A stretch of 64,000 bases of DNA, taken from JABSSA01 sp039975755 (GTDB taxonomy: Bacteria; Pseudomonadota; Alphaproteobacteria; Rhodobacterales; Rhodobacteraceae). Below are positions 17,527 through 26,678 of the stretch, piece by piece. The notes below the pieces were generated by a model that saw nothing but the letters and a program-made list of their open reading frames with translations, was not told the origin of the DNA and searched no databases. Numbering within the stretch: the first letter of the stretch is position 1; every line of letters begins with the position of its first letter. The DNA lies in the NCBI GenBank assembly GCA_039975755.1, contig JBDWGM010000043.1, forward strand, positions 46,972 through 110,971, in the 5' to 3' direction. The translations under genes and the position numbers were made by a program.

Positions 17527-18291
17527 CTAATTGCGGCCTTCGAATTGTTTGACCTCGATACCAGCCGCATTTAGCCCACTGCGAACTTCTTGCGCGATGT
17601 CCACCGCTTCGGGTGTATCGCCATGACAGCAAATTGTGTCGATGGGTGTTTCGATGCGCTTTCCGCTTTCGGTGATGATGGCTTGGGCCTTGACCATTTC
17701 GACCATCCGCGCACCTGCATGTTTGGCATCGTGAATGACGGCACCCGGTTTGCTTCTGTCCACGAGGGTTGCATCGTCGTTATAGGCGCGGTCCGCGAAG
17801 ATTTCGCATGCAAATTTGCACCCAAGTTCGCGCACGGCGCGGTCTTGGGCGGTTGCGGCAATCACCATGATGATCAGGTCCGGGTCCACCGACAGAACAG
17901 CGTCGTAACACGCGGTGGCCATGTCTTCGTTTTCGGTACACATATTTGCCAAGGCGCCATGCAATTTGATGTGCCGCACCGTTGCGCCATTCGCTTTGGC
18001 CATGCCTAAGGACGCGCCCACTTGATACCGCATCGAATTGGCAAGCGAAGACAGTGGAATATGCATGCGCCTGCGTCCAAAACCGGCAAGGTCGGGAAAT
18101 CCGGGATGTGCGCCAATTCCGACGTTGTTTTCTTTGGCGATGCGCATGGTCGCTGCCATGACATCCGGATCACCCGCATGCGCACCGCAGGCAATATTTG
18201 CCGATGTCACAATTTGCAAAAGCCGTGTGTCATCGCCCATTGGCCAAGGTCCAAAGCTTTCGCCCATATCCGCGTTCAAATCGACTTGCAT
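17527..18291 (-). CDS. pxpA: 5-oxoprolinase subunit PxpA (LamB/YcsF family)
   Basis: Subunit of the prokaryotic ATP-dependent 5-oxoprolinase PxpABC, which opens 5-oxoproline to L-glutamate in the cytoplasm. The LamB/YcsF signature is clear: VDLNADMGESFGPW at the N-terminus, SANIACGAHAGDP at about 36-48, GAHPGFPDL and CCHGD near the C-terminus, with the conserved Asp and His residues present. Length 254 aa is normal. I used ATG 18291 rather than the upstream in-frame ATG, which lies inside pxpC; MQVDLNAD is the usual beginning of the family. Order on the minus strand is pxpB-pxpC-pxpA with almost no spacing. Confidence 0.92.
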   Translation of the reverse strand: MQVDLNADMGESFGPWPMGDDTRLLQIVTSANIACGAHAGDPDVMAATMRIAKENNVGIGAHPGFPDLAGFGRRRMHIPLSSLANSMRYQVGASLGMAKANGATVRHIKLHGALANMCTENEDMATACYDAVLSVDPDLIIMVIAATAQDRAVRELGCKFACEIFADRAYNDDATLVDRSKPGAVIHDAKHAGARMVEMVKAQAIITESGKRIETPIDTICCHGDTPEAVDIAQEVRSGLNAAGIEVKQFEGRN

Positions 18292-18292
18292 G

Positions 18293-19288
18293 TCAGTCCT
18301 CTGCAATTGCCCCACTGATCAGATTATAGCTGAGCAGATCTTTCATTTCATGTGGATCGCGCAACAATGGTGTGATCCGGGTTTTGATCTTCTGAAGGTC
18401 TGCACGTGCGCGCATTTCAATGTCTCGTGCTTCGGCGATGGAGATGAAGCGGAAACGCAATTCGCGACCGGCAGGCGTTTGCACAACTTTGGCAAAGTCA
18501 CTTGGAATAACAGTGCCAATTCGTGGGTATCCCCCGGTGGTCTGGCATTCGATCGACAAGATGTAAGGCGTGCCATCGCCTGCGATTTGAATGTCGCCGG
18601 GCGTTACGATTTCTGAAACGATGGACAGACCAGATGGATCAGAAAATCCATCACCTTCAAAATCCAGACGGATCGCCTGACGATTTGCGCGCGGGTCGCG
18701 GCGAAACAGGGTCTGTTCAAAGCGGTTCCGCAGATTATCCGGAAATCTATTGGTTTGTGCGGATGGCACGATGCGGATTTCGCCACCTTCGAACCGTTTG
18801 TCATGAGGTAAGCATTGGTTGGCCGTGTCTTTAGGGCGGCCAACGGGTAAGACATCGCCCGCTTTGACCAAAGCGCCCAACCCAATTGTCAAATGTGCAG
18901 CGCGTGACGCAATAATAGGATCAGTGCCGATTCCGCCGGATACGTGAAGGTATCCATAGGTTCCTGACAAGGTCGGCCCAATGGTCAGCGTATCCCCGGC
19001 CCGCATGGCGTGGCTTGCGTTCCATACGATGGGTGATCCATTCAGGCTGGTTCGCATCGACGCACCGGTCAAGGCGATGCACAGGTCTGTGGTCGCTTGG
19101 AATGTGCCGCCAGTTCCAACCATCTCAAGGGCGGCACAATCCGGGCTTTGATCCAAAAGCGCGGCACCTTCATGCAAGGCTTTGGTATCAGCCGCACCAC
19201 CGCGCATCATTCCCGTGGCCAGATGTCCGAAACGCCCCATGTCTTGGATCGCCAAAGCGGGGCCGCACTGTTGCACCACCAACCCCAT
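18293..19288 (-). CDS. pxpC: 5-oxoprolinase subunit PxpC (biotin-dependent carboxyltransferase-like)
   Basis: Second subunit of the 5-oxoprolinase kinase part, 331 aa, homologous to allophanate-hydrolase subunit 2/KipA. Typical segments: QDMGRFGHLATGMMRGGAAD near the N-terminus (the family's QD-GR-G motif), TLSGTYGYLHVSGGIG in the middle, and TTGGYPRIGTVIPSDFAK near the C-terminus. It is separated from pxpA by one base and from pxpB by three, so the three subunits are one transcription unit. The family name mentions biotin, but no biotin attachment motif is present. Confidence 0.9.
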   Translation of the reverse strand: MGLVVQQCGPALAIQDMGRFGHLATGMMRGGAADTKALHEGAALLDQSPDCAALEMVGTGGTFQATTDLCIALTGASMRTSLNGSPIVWNASHAMRAGDTLTIGPTLSGTYGYLHVSGGIGTDPIIASRAAHLTIGLGALVKAGDVLPVGRPKDTANQCLPHDKRFEGGEIRIVPSAQTNRFPDNLRNRFEQTLFRRDPRANRQAIRLDFEGDGFSDPSGLSIVSEIVTPGDIQIAGDGTPYILSIECQTTGGYPRIGTVIPSDFAKVVQTPAGRELRFRFISIAEARDIEMRARADLQKIKTRITPLLRDPHEMKDLLSYNLISGAIAED

Positions 19289-19291
19289 AGC

Positions 19292-20035
19292 TCAGATCAA
19301 CTTCCAGTCTGCGCCGCCATTCCCAGACAGATCTGTTGCGGAAATTCGGTCCAGTTCGGCCTGTGATACGTCGGTCAGGCGCACTTCGTCGCCCGGGCGC
19401 AATGCAACTGGGGTGTCGGTGTTGGGGCGAAAACACTGAAAGGCGGTTTGCCCAACGTGGCGCCATCCAGTGGGTGAAGGATTGGCAAATATGATCAATT
19501 GACGCACTGCCACCACCAACGCACCGGCTGGAACATTGACCAATTGGGATTGGCGCGGAATATCCCAATGTTCGGGCAAGTACCCGGAATAGGGCATACC
19601 CGGTGCAAACCCGAGGGTCAGAACACGCAAACTGTGCTCACACAGCTCTTTTTGCGCGACGTGCGGGTCTAGCCCTGCCAATTCTGCAGCTTCCTCAAAC
19701 TGAGGGGCGGCGCTTGTTTCAAACGTTGCAGGTATCGTCCAGCGGCGTCGGCCTTCTGGCAACGGGGCGTCCAACCATTCGCGGGCGGATAGTTCGGCGG
19801 CCATCTTTTCCTTCATGGCATCGGGGTCATGCTCCACCAGATCCATCCGAAAGAAAGCAGATACCAACGTGCTGGCGCTTTCCTGAATTTCTGACCACGC
19901 CAAGGTTTCAATATGCGCGCGAAACGCCAGCGCTGCGCGATTTGCATCATCCGAAAGCGACGGGGCAAACGTGACCAAAAGCCCGTCCAGACCGACGTTG
20001 CTGATCGTTGGGAAGGAATTATCCGAATGCGCCAT
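19292..20035 (-). CDS. pxpB: 5-oxoprolinase subunit PxpB (KipI/allophanate hydrolase subunit 1-like)
   Basis: First gene of the pxpBCA unit, 247 aa. The KipI-type C-terminal half is evident from LTLGFAPGMPYSGYLPEH, IPRQSQLVNVPAGALVVA and PSPTGWRHVGQT, a cyclophilin-like fold shared with allophanate-hydrolase subunit 1. The N-terminal 80 residues form the second, less conserved domain. The start at 20035 is accepted because an ATG with an acceptable leader lies there and the product has family length. No dedicated transporter or regulator is adjacent. Confidence 0.9.
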   Translation of the reverse strand: MAHSDNSFPTISNVGLDGLLVTFAPSLSDDANRAALAFRAHIETLAWSEIQESASTLVSAFFRMDLVEHDPDAMKEKMAAELSAREWLDAPLPEGRRRWTIPATFETSAAPQFEEAAELAGLDPHVAQKELCEHSLRVLTLGFAPGMPYSGYLPEHWDIPRQSQLVNVPAGALVVAVRQLIIFANPSPTGWRHVGQTAFQCFRPNTDTPVALRPGDEVRLTDVSQAELDRISATDLSGNGGADWKLI

Positions 20036-20086
20036 TCGCAGAACCTACCCGCCCAGAAACCAAGTGCAATCGAGAATTGCTTTGCG

Positions 20087-21289
20087 TCAGTCACGAAGCC
20101 AGTTTTGATCCCAACTGACTGACTCAACACCGGCAAGGCGCTTGAGGCGTTGAACTTCTGACTCAAGATTTGAAACGCGTGCCTTGGACCAACGCACCTT
20201 TGGTTCAGGCCACATCGCCCGGACATGTAAAACGTCCTTGTCACGATGTGCTTTCATATCGATGCGACCCACAAGCCTGTCGCCTTCCATAATCGGGAAA
20301 ACGTAATAGCCGTAGGTGCGTTTTGCTTCGGGGACAAAGATTTCGATGCGATAGTTGAATCCAAACAACCGTTCAGCGCGCTTACGGTCCCGCAAGGCAG
20401 GGTCGAAGGGGCTTAGAACGCGCAGGCGGCTGCATGGCGTTTTCGCAAGTGCGGGGTCAGTGTCGATGCCGGGAAACGCATAGCTTTGGCGCCAATTGCC
20501 ATAAACGTCTTGGATGTCGACAGGAACGATTTGCTTTTGCGACACCGCCGTTTCGCACCAAACCTTGGCTTCGGCGATGGTAATATGCGCCCAAAACGCT
20601 GCCAATTCACCCGGTGTGGCAAATCCCAAACGGATCAATGCCTGCCTGCAACACCAATCAATCGTGTCGACTTCGGAAGGGGCCTGCGATGTTCGGCTTT
20701 CGTCCAGAACACGTTCTGTCAGATCGTAGCGCTTGCGAAAATTGTCCCGCCCGACCACGCATAATTTTCCGGATCGCCAAAGATATTCCAACGCGGTCTT
20801 TGAAGGATGCCAATCCCACCAACCGCCTGACCCTTTCTTTTCATCTTTTCCAACGTCCGATGAACTTAGCGGCCCTTGGGCGCGGATTTGATCAAGAACT
20901 GCGTCGAATTGTGCTTCGAAACCGTCTCGTCTCCAATCGCGCCATCTACCGCGCAAAGTGGCCGCATCTCGTTGGCGGCGCATGTGCCACCACGGATAAT
21001 ATTCCATTGGAACGATTGCTGCGTCATGCGTCCAATGTTCAAACAACGCACCGTCGGTTTCATAAAGTCGCTTCAGGTCGGCAGGGCGATACCGTGGTCG
21101 GCGCGAAAACAGAATAAGATCGTGCGCCCGCGCGACGGTATTGATGCTGTCTAATTGTACAAAACCGAGCCGTTTGATCAGATCAAGAAGTGCGTCGCCA
21201 CTTGCCGCGCCTTGAGGTGTTTCCAGCAAAGCATGGCGATCCAGAAATACGCGCCGCGCCGCCCGGTTTTCGAGCCGAAAGGGCGTCAC
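20087..21289 (-). CDS. YcaQ/AlkZ-type DNA glycosylase (interstrand crosslink repair family)
   Basis: DNA glycosylase of the HTH_42 (winged-helix) superfamily that removes bulky or crosslinking alkylated bases. The motif Q45-L-D47 in GFVQLDSINTVARAHDLILFSR corresponds to the catalytic QxD of E. coli YcaQ (AlkZ has QxQ). HWTHDAAIVPMEYYPWW and the C-terminal YVFPIMEGDRLVGRIDMKA are family landmarks. I set the start at GTG 21289 (400 aa) because it overlaps the stop of the LacI gene as GTGA and gives the normal N-terminus; the open frame extends 46 codons upstream into that gene. Coupling to a sugar-type regulator is unusual. Confidence 0.85.
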   Translation of the reverse strand: MTPFRLENRAARRVFLDRHALLETPQGAASGDALLDLIKRLGFVQLDSINTVARAHDLILFSRRPRYRPADLKRLYETDGALFEHWTHDAAIVPMEYYPWWHMRRQRDAATLRGRWRDWRRDGFEAQFDAVLDQIRAQGPLSSSDVGKDEKKGSGGWWDWHPSKTALEYLWRSGKLCVVGRDNFRKRYDLTERVLDESRTSQAPSEVDTIDWCCRQALIRLGFATPGELAAFWAHITIAEAKVWCETAVSQKQIVPVDIQDVYGNWRQSYAFPGIDTDPALAKTPCSRLRVLSPFDPALRDRKRAERLFGFNYRIEIFVPEAKRTYGYYVFPIMEGDRLVGRIDMKAHRDKDVLHVRAMWPEPKVRWSKARVSNLESEVQRLKRLAGVESVSWDQNWLRD

Positions 21290-22320
21290 GAGCTTGTTTT
21301 GCGTCGCAATGTATCCCCATGCGCCACTTTTGGCGTCAATGTCACGTTCCGTGGTGTCAAATCGGCATCCGCTTGCGCTTGTTCGTGTATGATTTGCGCC
21401 GCCATTCGACCGATTTCCAGACGACACGCATCCATGGTCGCCAATTGTCGGGGCAGCCCATCCAGCAAATCGACTCCGTTGAATCCGGCCAGCCCGATTT
21501 CGCCGGGAATATCTACGTTTTGTTCCAGAAGATACAGCAGGCCACCCGCGCCAATCATGTCGTTTGAATAGTACAGAAAGTCGAGGTCAGGAGAGCGATC
21601 CAACATGGCTTGAGTCATCTCGCGGCCCTTGGCAAGGGCAGATCCACCTGAATAAAATTCTCGGTCCATGATCTCGATGCCGGCCTTTGTCAGTCCTTCG
21701 GTTAGACCTTCAAACCGTTTTCGCGCACGCCGATCCAAAGGCATTTTGGTGCCCATGAACCCAATTTTTGAAAACCCTTGTTTCAAGATGGCACGAGCCA
21801 TTTCCAAACCGGCCTGACGATGCGAAATCCCCACCATATTGTGGATGGGTTGCCCATCGGTATCCATTATTTCAACAACGGGAATACCGGCATTTTCCAA
21901 CATCGCCTTACTGGCTTCAGAATGTTCCAAACCGGCAATGATTATTCCAGAGGGGCGCCAAGACAGCATCTCATACAGAACCCGTTCTTCTTTTTCGGGC
22001 ATGTAATCCGTAACGCCAACAACGGGTTGCAACGGCGTTTCTTCCAGCACCTCGTTGATGCCTGTTAAAACTTCGGGAAAGACCATGTTCTTTAACGACG
22101 GAATAATGACAGCGACAAGGTTGACCTGTTGCGATGCCAATGATCCCGCGATTTGGTTGGGCACGTAACCCAATGCCTTTGCCGCTGCCAGTACCCTATC
22201 CCGCGTGGCTTGACTGACTTCTCCGCGATTTCGCAAAACCCGGCTGACAGTCATTTCTGAAACGCCCGAAGCCGCAGAGACATCGCGCAAAGTGAGAGGA
22301 CGGCGGCGTGGATCTGACAA
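21286..22320 (-). CDS. LacI-family transcriptional regulator (GntR/gluconate-type subgroup)
   Basis: 344 aa. N-terminal helix-turn-helix TLRDVSAASGVSEMTVSRVL, hinge VPNQIAGSLASQQ, then a sugar-binding core beginning LVAVIIPSLKN. FMGTK and DLDFLYYSNDMIGAG are typical of the gluconate-repressor branch (GntR of E. coli). The effector is probably a sugar acid or its phosphate. No sugar gene follows it; instead its stop codon overlaps the start of a DNA glycosylase gene. Its targets could be the smo-mtlK operon to its right, which ends 216 bp upstream, or distant genes. A 215-bp leader separates it from mtlK. Confidence 0.88.
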   Translation of the reverse strand: MSDPRRRPLTLRDVSAASGVSEMTVSRVLRNRGEVSQATRDRVLAAAKALGYVPNQIAGSLASQQVNLVAVIIPSLKNMVFPEVLTGINEVLEETPLQPVVGVTDYMPEKEERVLYEMLSWRPSGIIIAGLEHSEASKAMLENAGIPVVEIMDTDGQPIHNMVGISHRQAGLEMARAILKQGFSKIGFMGTKMPLDRRARKRFEGLTEGLTKAGIEIMDREFYSGGSALAKGREMTQAMLDRSPDLDFLYYSNDMIGAGGLLYLLEQNVDIPGEIGLAGFNGVDLLDGLPRQLATMDACRLEIGRMAAQIIHEQAQADADLTPRNVTLTPKVAHGDTLRRKTSS

Positions 22321-22521
22321 GTCGTTTCTCTTTTTTAGCTATTTTGATGCGATGCAACTCACCAAGAAGTAGTCACGTCAGTCTAGAAAGATCAAGTCAA
22401 GAGACTCAGATCGACGGGTGACCGCACAATTCGGGTGTTATGCCGCAACGATTAATTGAGCAAAAAAGAAAACCGGAAACCCCTATGCGAGGTCGTGGTT
22501 CTATTCAAAAAATGGATTTCG

Positions 22522-22553
22522 AAAAGCTGCCTCAGTTATGAATTGAGGTAGCT
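22522..22553 (-). terminator. Terminator overlapping the end of mtlK
   Basis: On the minus strand AGCTACCTCA and TGAGGCAGCT pair (9 of 10 bp) around a 9-nt loop and are followed by TTTT. The left arm lies within the last codons of mtlK, so the stop codon is in the loop. It closes the smoEFGKS-mtlK operon. Confidence 0.65.
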
Positions 22554-24002
22554 TTCTATCGCGGATTCGAGGCCTTGGTCCCAGATATGGCGTAGCCAAT
22601 TGTTGAAACAGTTGGCAAATCGCGGGTCATCTGCGAGGTCTCCATAAATCTGGCGCATCTCAAGCCATGCGCTTGGGTTTTCGCGCGCCTCGATAGCGCA
22701 GGCATTTAATTCATCCCAAATTGGGTCGTTGGGTTCGATTATGCTGCCATCTTCGCGCGTGCCTTCGCACATTCTGGCCCAGGCCGCTTGGACTAAGGCG
22801 AGTCCGTCAATTGGGGTGCCATTGGCCAGACCTTCGTGGATGACCGGGATGACGAAACCAGCATGGCGGGACGAACCGTCAAAAGCGACACGGCGTGTTG
22901 TATCAATGATCTTCGGATTCGAGAATCGGCTGCGGATGAGTGCGATATAATCTTGTGAGGTCATGCCTGAAACGGGCTTAACCGAGGGAGCGATTTCCTC
23001 GTTTGCCACTTTGGTGAAGAGCCCACTTATGAGCTCATGCTCCATACAGCCAGCAATTGACTCGATCGAAAGAACCTCGGCCGGCACCGAAATCACCTGA
23101 TGGCCACCATTCAAAATTCGGATTTTCAGGGCCTCAAACCCATGCACATCGTCTGTGAGTGTCGCGCCGACTTTGTCCCAGTTAGGACGTCCGGCACAGA
23201 AGTCATCTTCGATGACCCATTGGCGGAAGTTTTCGTGGGTCACTGGGACCTGATCATCAACGCCCAGCTGATTGGCCAAGGCCAATTCCGTAGGGCCCGT
23301 CGCCGGAACGATGCTGTCGACCATCGAGTTTGGAAACGAACAATTGCCATTAATCCAGTCTGCCAGTTCTGGGTCAGACAATCGCGCCAACGACACAACC
23401 GTTTGGCGTAACACATCCCCATTGCCGACCAAGTTGTCACAGCTTTGGCAGGTAAACGGGCCAGTGTTGTTTTTGCGACGGACTCGAAGGGCTGCAATGA
23501 TTGCGCCGAACGCCGTTCTTGGCGTTTCCGGATTTTGAATGTCGTGGACAATGTCCTCGTGGGTTGGATTGAATTCCTTGGTGGCAGGATCAATGAAATA
23601 CCCACCCTCTGTCACGGTCATTGCGACGATACGGATATCGGGCTGAGCCATGCGTTTGATCAAGGGGCCATTGCCTTCTTCGATTGGCACATAGTCGATC
23701 ATTGAACCAACCACTTCGGCCGATAACGATGAAGGTGCCAACTCAATGAGGGTTGTCAAACAATCCTGCTCCAGCAGCTTTTCGCGCATTATTGCGTCGT
23801 ACGGCCGTACACCAGCCCCGATGATCGCCCAGTCATGCGCATCACCCTGTTGCATCAAACGGTGTAGATACCAAGCCTGATGGGCCCGATGAAAATTCCC
23901 CAGGCCAATGTGCACGATTCCAGCTTTCAACTGCGCAGGATCATACTGTGGACGCAAGATGTCCTTTGGGAGCTTGTTTAGAGTAGCGTAGTTCAATTTC
24001 AT
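22536..24002 (-). CDS. mtlK: Mannitol 2-dehydrogenase family protein (D-mannitol/D-arabinitol to ketose)
   Basis: NAD-dependent polyol dehydrogenase that oxidises mannitol (and probably D-arabinitol) to the ketose in the cytoplasm. The Rossmann segment reads GIVHIGLGNFHRAHQAWY. The long-chain polyol dehydrogenase signature is LKIRILNGGHQVI, with the catalytic Lys, Asn and His. I chose ATG 24002 (488 aa) because MKLNYATLNKL aligns with Pseudomonas mannitol dehydrogenase and AGGGA precedes it; an ATG touching the smoS stop at 24032 would add ten residues. It is the last gene of a smo-type operon, as in Rhodobacter sphaeroides. The symbol rests on that synteny. Confidence 0.85.
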   Translation of the reverse strand: MKLNYATLNKLPKDILRPQYDPAQLKAGIVHIGLGNFHRAHQAWYLHRLMQQGDAHDWAIIGAGVRPYDAIMREKLLEQDCLTTLIELAPSSLSAEVVGSMIDYVPIEEGNGPLIKRMAQPDIRIVAMTVTEGGYFIDPATKEFNPTHEDIVHDIQNPETPRTAFGAIIAALRVRRKNNTGPFTCQSCDNLVGNGDVLRQTVVSLARLSDPELADWINGNCSFPNSMVDSIVPATGPTELALANQLGVDDQVPVTHENFRQWVIEDDFCAGRPNWDKVGATLTDDVHGFEALKIRILNGGHQVISVPAEVLSIESIAGCMEHELISGLFTKVANEEIAPSVKPVSGMTSQDYIALIRSRFSNPKIIDTTRRVAFDGSSRHAGFVIPVIHEGLANGTPIDGLALVQAAWARMCEGTREDGSIIEPNDPIWDELNACAIEARENPSAWLEMRQIYGDLADDPRFANCFNNWLRHIWDQGLESAIESYLNS

Positions 24003-24031
24003 TGGATCGATTCCCTGCGGCACATCTTTCA

Positions 24032-24805
24032 TCAGCTCAGCCAGTTCCCGCCGTCGACACCATATGTCTGCGCAACGACGTAATCGGATTCGCATGATGC
24101 TAAAAAGACGGCCATGCCTGATAAATCACTTGGGACGGCAAACCGCCCCGCTGGGACGCTCGCAGCGACCTCTGCTTTTTTCTGGCCGGGCTTTTTGCCT
24201 TCCAATTTGGCGAACATGGAATCCACGTGATCCCAGTGGTCGCCTTCGACCACTCCGGGCGCGATGGCATTGACGTTGATCCCATGGCGAATGAGATTCA
24301 GCCCTGCGGATTGGGTCATGGAGATCACCGCGGCCTTAGTCGAACAATAGACCAACACAAAAGGTTCGCCTCGGCGGCCTGCTTGGCTGGCCATGTTGAT
24401 GATCTTGCCGCCGTTCCCCTGCAAAATCATCTGTTTGGCAGCTGCCTGCATCGTAAACAATGTACCCGCTACATTGACTGCATAGAGCCGGTCATAAGCA
24501 TCTCGAGTGATATCCACAGTCTCTGCCGCGTCAAATAAAGCCGCGTTATTGATGAGAATATCTAACGCGCCTGCGTGGGTGACAACCGATGCTATTGCCG
24601 CGTCAATACTGCTTTGGACGGACACATCCATCTGGACTGGATAGGCCCCGTCACCGAGCGCGCTGGCCGTTTCTTTCGCTGCGTCAAAGTCGATATCAGC
24701 GATAGCTACCGTAGCACCTTCCGCTAAATACCTCTCAGCGAAGCCGCGCCCGATTCCGTGCGCGGCCCCTGTTATTAAGGCAGACTTTCCATCCAGCCTC
24801 TTCAT
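24032..24805 (-). CDS. smoS: Sorbitol dehydrogenase SmoS (SDR family)
   Basis: Short-chain dehydrogenase that oxidises sorbitol to fructose with NAD. Very similar to Rhodobacter SmoS from memory: MKRLDGKSALITGAAHGIG (cofactor motif TGAAHGIG), INNAALFD, MASQAGRRGE, catalytic Tyr and Lys in VYCSTKAAV, and the end VAQTYGVDGGNWLS. Length 257 aa is normal. It overlaps the end of the ATPase gene by an ATGA and is followed by the mannitol dehydrogenase gene, so both hexitols are handled by one operon. The fructose kinase needed next is not in the window. Confidence 0.93.
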   Translation of the reverse strand: MKRLDGKSALITGAAHGIGRGFAERYLAEGATVAIADIDFDAAKETASALGDGAYPVQMDVSVQSSIDAAIASVVTHAGALDILINNAALFDAAETVDITRDAYDRLYAVNVAGTLFTMQAAAKQMILQGNGGKIINMASQAGRRGEPFVLVYCSTKAAVISMTQSAGLNLIRHGINVNAIAPGVVEGDHWDHVDSMFAKLEGKKPGQKKAEVAASVPAGRFAVPSDLSGMAVFLASCESDYVVAQTYGVDGGNWLS

Positions 24806-25818
24806 TCGATGCGCAAACCTTGCGCGTCAAACTTGTGCATTTGATCCATCTGTGGCGTCAAATAGACAGTATCACCGTGAGACACTTCGATACCACCACC
24901 AACACGAACCGTGAACAAGTCACCTTCGCCAACGTCTAGACCCGTCTCATGGACGTGAATGAATGTGTCGGACCCGAGATGTTCAGCAACACCGACAACA
25001 CCCTTCCACGTGCCTTCAGTTTTAGACACTCCGACGTGTTCGGGGCGAATGCCGATTGTCGCAGCGCCGTGTTTTTCAGCCTCTGCGCCTTCGATCTGGT
25101 TCATCTTTGGTGAGCCGATGAAACCAGCCACAAACTTGTTGCGTGGCTTGTGGTAAAGTTCCAACGGAGACCCCACCTGCTCGATCACGCCTGCCTGCAA
25201 CACAACGATTTTGTCAGCCATTGTCATGGCTTCGACCTGATCGTGTGTCACATAGATCATGGTTGTCTTCAGTTTGTTATGAAGCTCCATGATCTCAAGA
25301 CGCATTCCAACCCGCAATGCGGCGTCAAGGTTCGACAGTGGTTCGTCAAACAAGAACGCAGAAGGTTCACGAACAATCGCACGGCCAATGGCCACACGTT
25401 GGCGCTGACCACCAGACAACTGGCCTGGTTTGCGATCCAGATAGTCTACCAGGTTCAAAGATTTAGCCGCAGCGTCAATTTTCGCCTTTTGCGTTTCTTC
25501 ATCAATACCTGCCATCCGCATTGGAAACGCGATGTTCTTGCGCACCGTCATGTGCGGATAAAGCGCATATGACTGGAACACCATCGATAGGCCGCGTTTG
25601 GCCGGAGAGACCTCGGTGACGTCGTTGCCATCGATGTTGACGTTTCCGGCCGTCAGATCTTCAAGCCCTGCGATCATCCGCAAAAGCGTGGATTTACCAC
25701 AGCCTGACGGACCAACGAAGACAACGAATTCACCGTCATTGATCGAGAGATCGAGTGGAGGAATGACTTCGACGTCGCCGAACTTTTTGTTTACTTGCTT
25801 AAGTACGATGCTACCCAT
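24802..25818 (-). CDS. smoK: Sorbitol/mannitol ABC transporter ATPase SmoK
   Basis: MalK-type ATPase of the hexitol importer, 338 aa. Walker A GPSGCGKSTLL, signature LSGGQRQRVAIGRA, Walker B FLFDEPLSNLD and VTHDQ are intact, and the TOBE-type C-terminal domain has IGIRPEHVGV. Start ATG 25818 is preceded by AGGGAGAAC; an upstream start would lie inside the permease gene. It overlaps smoS by 4 bp. It is the only ATPase gene of this operon, so a homodimer is expected, unlike the paired ATPases at 6734-8816. Confidence 0.92.
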   Translation of the reverse strand: MGSIVLKQVNKKFGDVEVIPPLDLSINDGEFVVFVGPSGCGKSTLLRMIAGLEDLTAGNVNIDGNDVTEVSPAKRGLSMVFQSYALYPHMTVRKNIAFPMRMAGIDEETQKAKIDAAAKSLNLVDYLDRKPGQLSGGQRQRVAIGRAIVREPSAFLFDEPLSNLDAALRVGMRLEIMELHNKLKTTMIYVTHDQVEAMTMADKIVVLQAGVIEQVGSPLELYHKPRNKFVAGFIGSPKMNQIEGAEAEKHGAATIGIRPEHVGVSKTEGTWKGVVGVAEHLGSDTFIHVHETGLDVGEGDLFTVRVGGGIEVSHGDTVYLTPQMDQMHKFDAQGLRIE

Positions 25819-25829
25819 GATCGTTCTCC

Positions 25830-26666
25830 CTATTTCACTGCGCCAAAGGTCAAGCCAGAGACCAATTGCTTCTGACAGAACCAACCCAAGACGATAATCG
25901 GGCCTACTGCCGCTGTTGATACCGCTGAAAGACGACCAAAGAACAAACCTTCAGGGGCGCGGTTGCCCTCGATAAGTTTGGACAAAGTTGCAGCGTCGAT
26001 GGTGGTCAGTCGAACTGTCCAATACGCTTCGTTCCAGCAGAAGATGAAGGTCAAAAGCGCGGTGGACACGATGCCACCCCAAGCCAATGGGATCAAAATT
26101 TCTTTGACTTCGCCCCATGTGGTCAGACCGTCCATTTGGCCCGCTTCGATGATGTCCTTTGGGATATCTTTGAAGTAGGTGAACAACATCCAAATCACAA
26201 TTGGAAGGTTGATCAGACAAAGAACCAAGATGACCAAGAAATGTGTGTCAAAGAGATTGAATACGTTCTTGGTTAGGAATGTCATCGGATACAACACGGC
26301 CGCTGCTGGCAACATTTTTGTTGAGAGCATCCACATCAGGACATCCTTGGTGGCACGGCTGGGGTTAAATGCCATTGCGTAGGCGCAAGGCACTCCGACG
26401 ACAAGTGCGAACAGCGTAGCAAGCACTGACGTGATCACCGAGTTGGTCGCAAATCTCCAATAGTCGTAGTTCTCGGTCATGTTGGCGTAGTTTTCCAACG
26501 TCGGCGTGAACGAAAACAAGAGTTCGGGTTTTACCGCATCCGCGTCCGTCTTAAAGCTGGTCAAAACCATATAAAAAATCGGAAAGAAAAACAGTAGGCC
26601 CACGATCCAAGCGACTGTCGGCCAAGCAATTTTTGAGAATCGAGAAGTTTGTGCAACGATTGCCAT
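25830..26666 (-). CDS. smoG: Sorbitol/mannitol ABC transporter permease SmoG
   Basis: Inner-membrane permease of the MalG type, 278 aa, about six helices. The ATPase-docking EAA loop reads IIEAGQMDGLTTWGEVKEILIP, and the C-terminus ends in GLTFGAVK as usual for this subunit. It lies 12 bp after smoF and 11 bp before smoK. Gene order and lengths match the Rhodobacter smoEFGKS operon, which is the basis for the symbol. Confidence 0.9.
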   Translation of the reverse strand: MAIVAQTSRFSKIAWPTVAWIVGLLFFFPIFYMVLTSFKTDADAVKPELLFSFTPTLENYANMTENYDYWRFATNSVITSVLATLFALVVGVPCAYAMAFNPSRATKDVLMWMLSTKMLPAAAVLYPMTFLTKNVFNLFDTHFLVILVLCLINLPIVIWMLFTYFKDIPKDIIEAGQMDGLTTWGEVKEILIPLAWGGIVSTALLTFIFCWNEAYWTVRLTTIDAATLSKLIEGNRAPEGLFFGRLSAVSTAAVGPIIVLGWFCQKQLVSGLTFGAVK

Positions 26667-26678
26667 TTTCGTTTCTCC

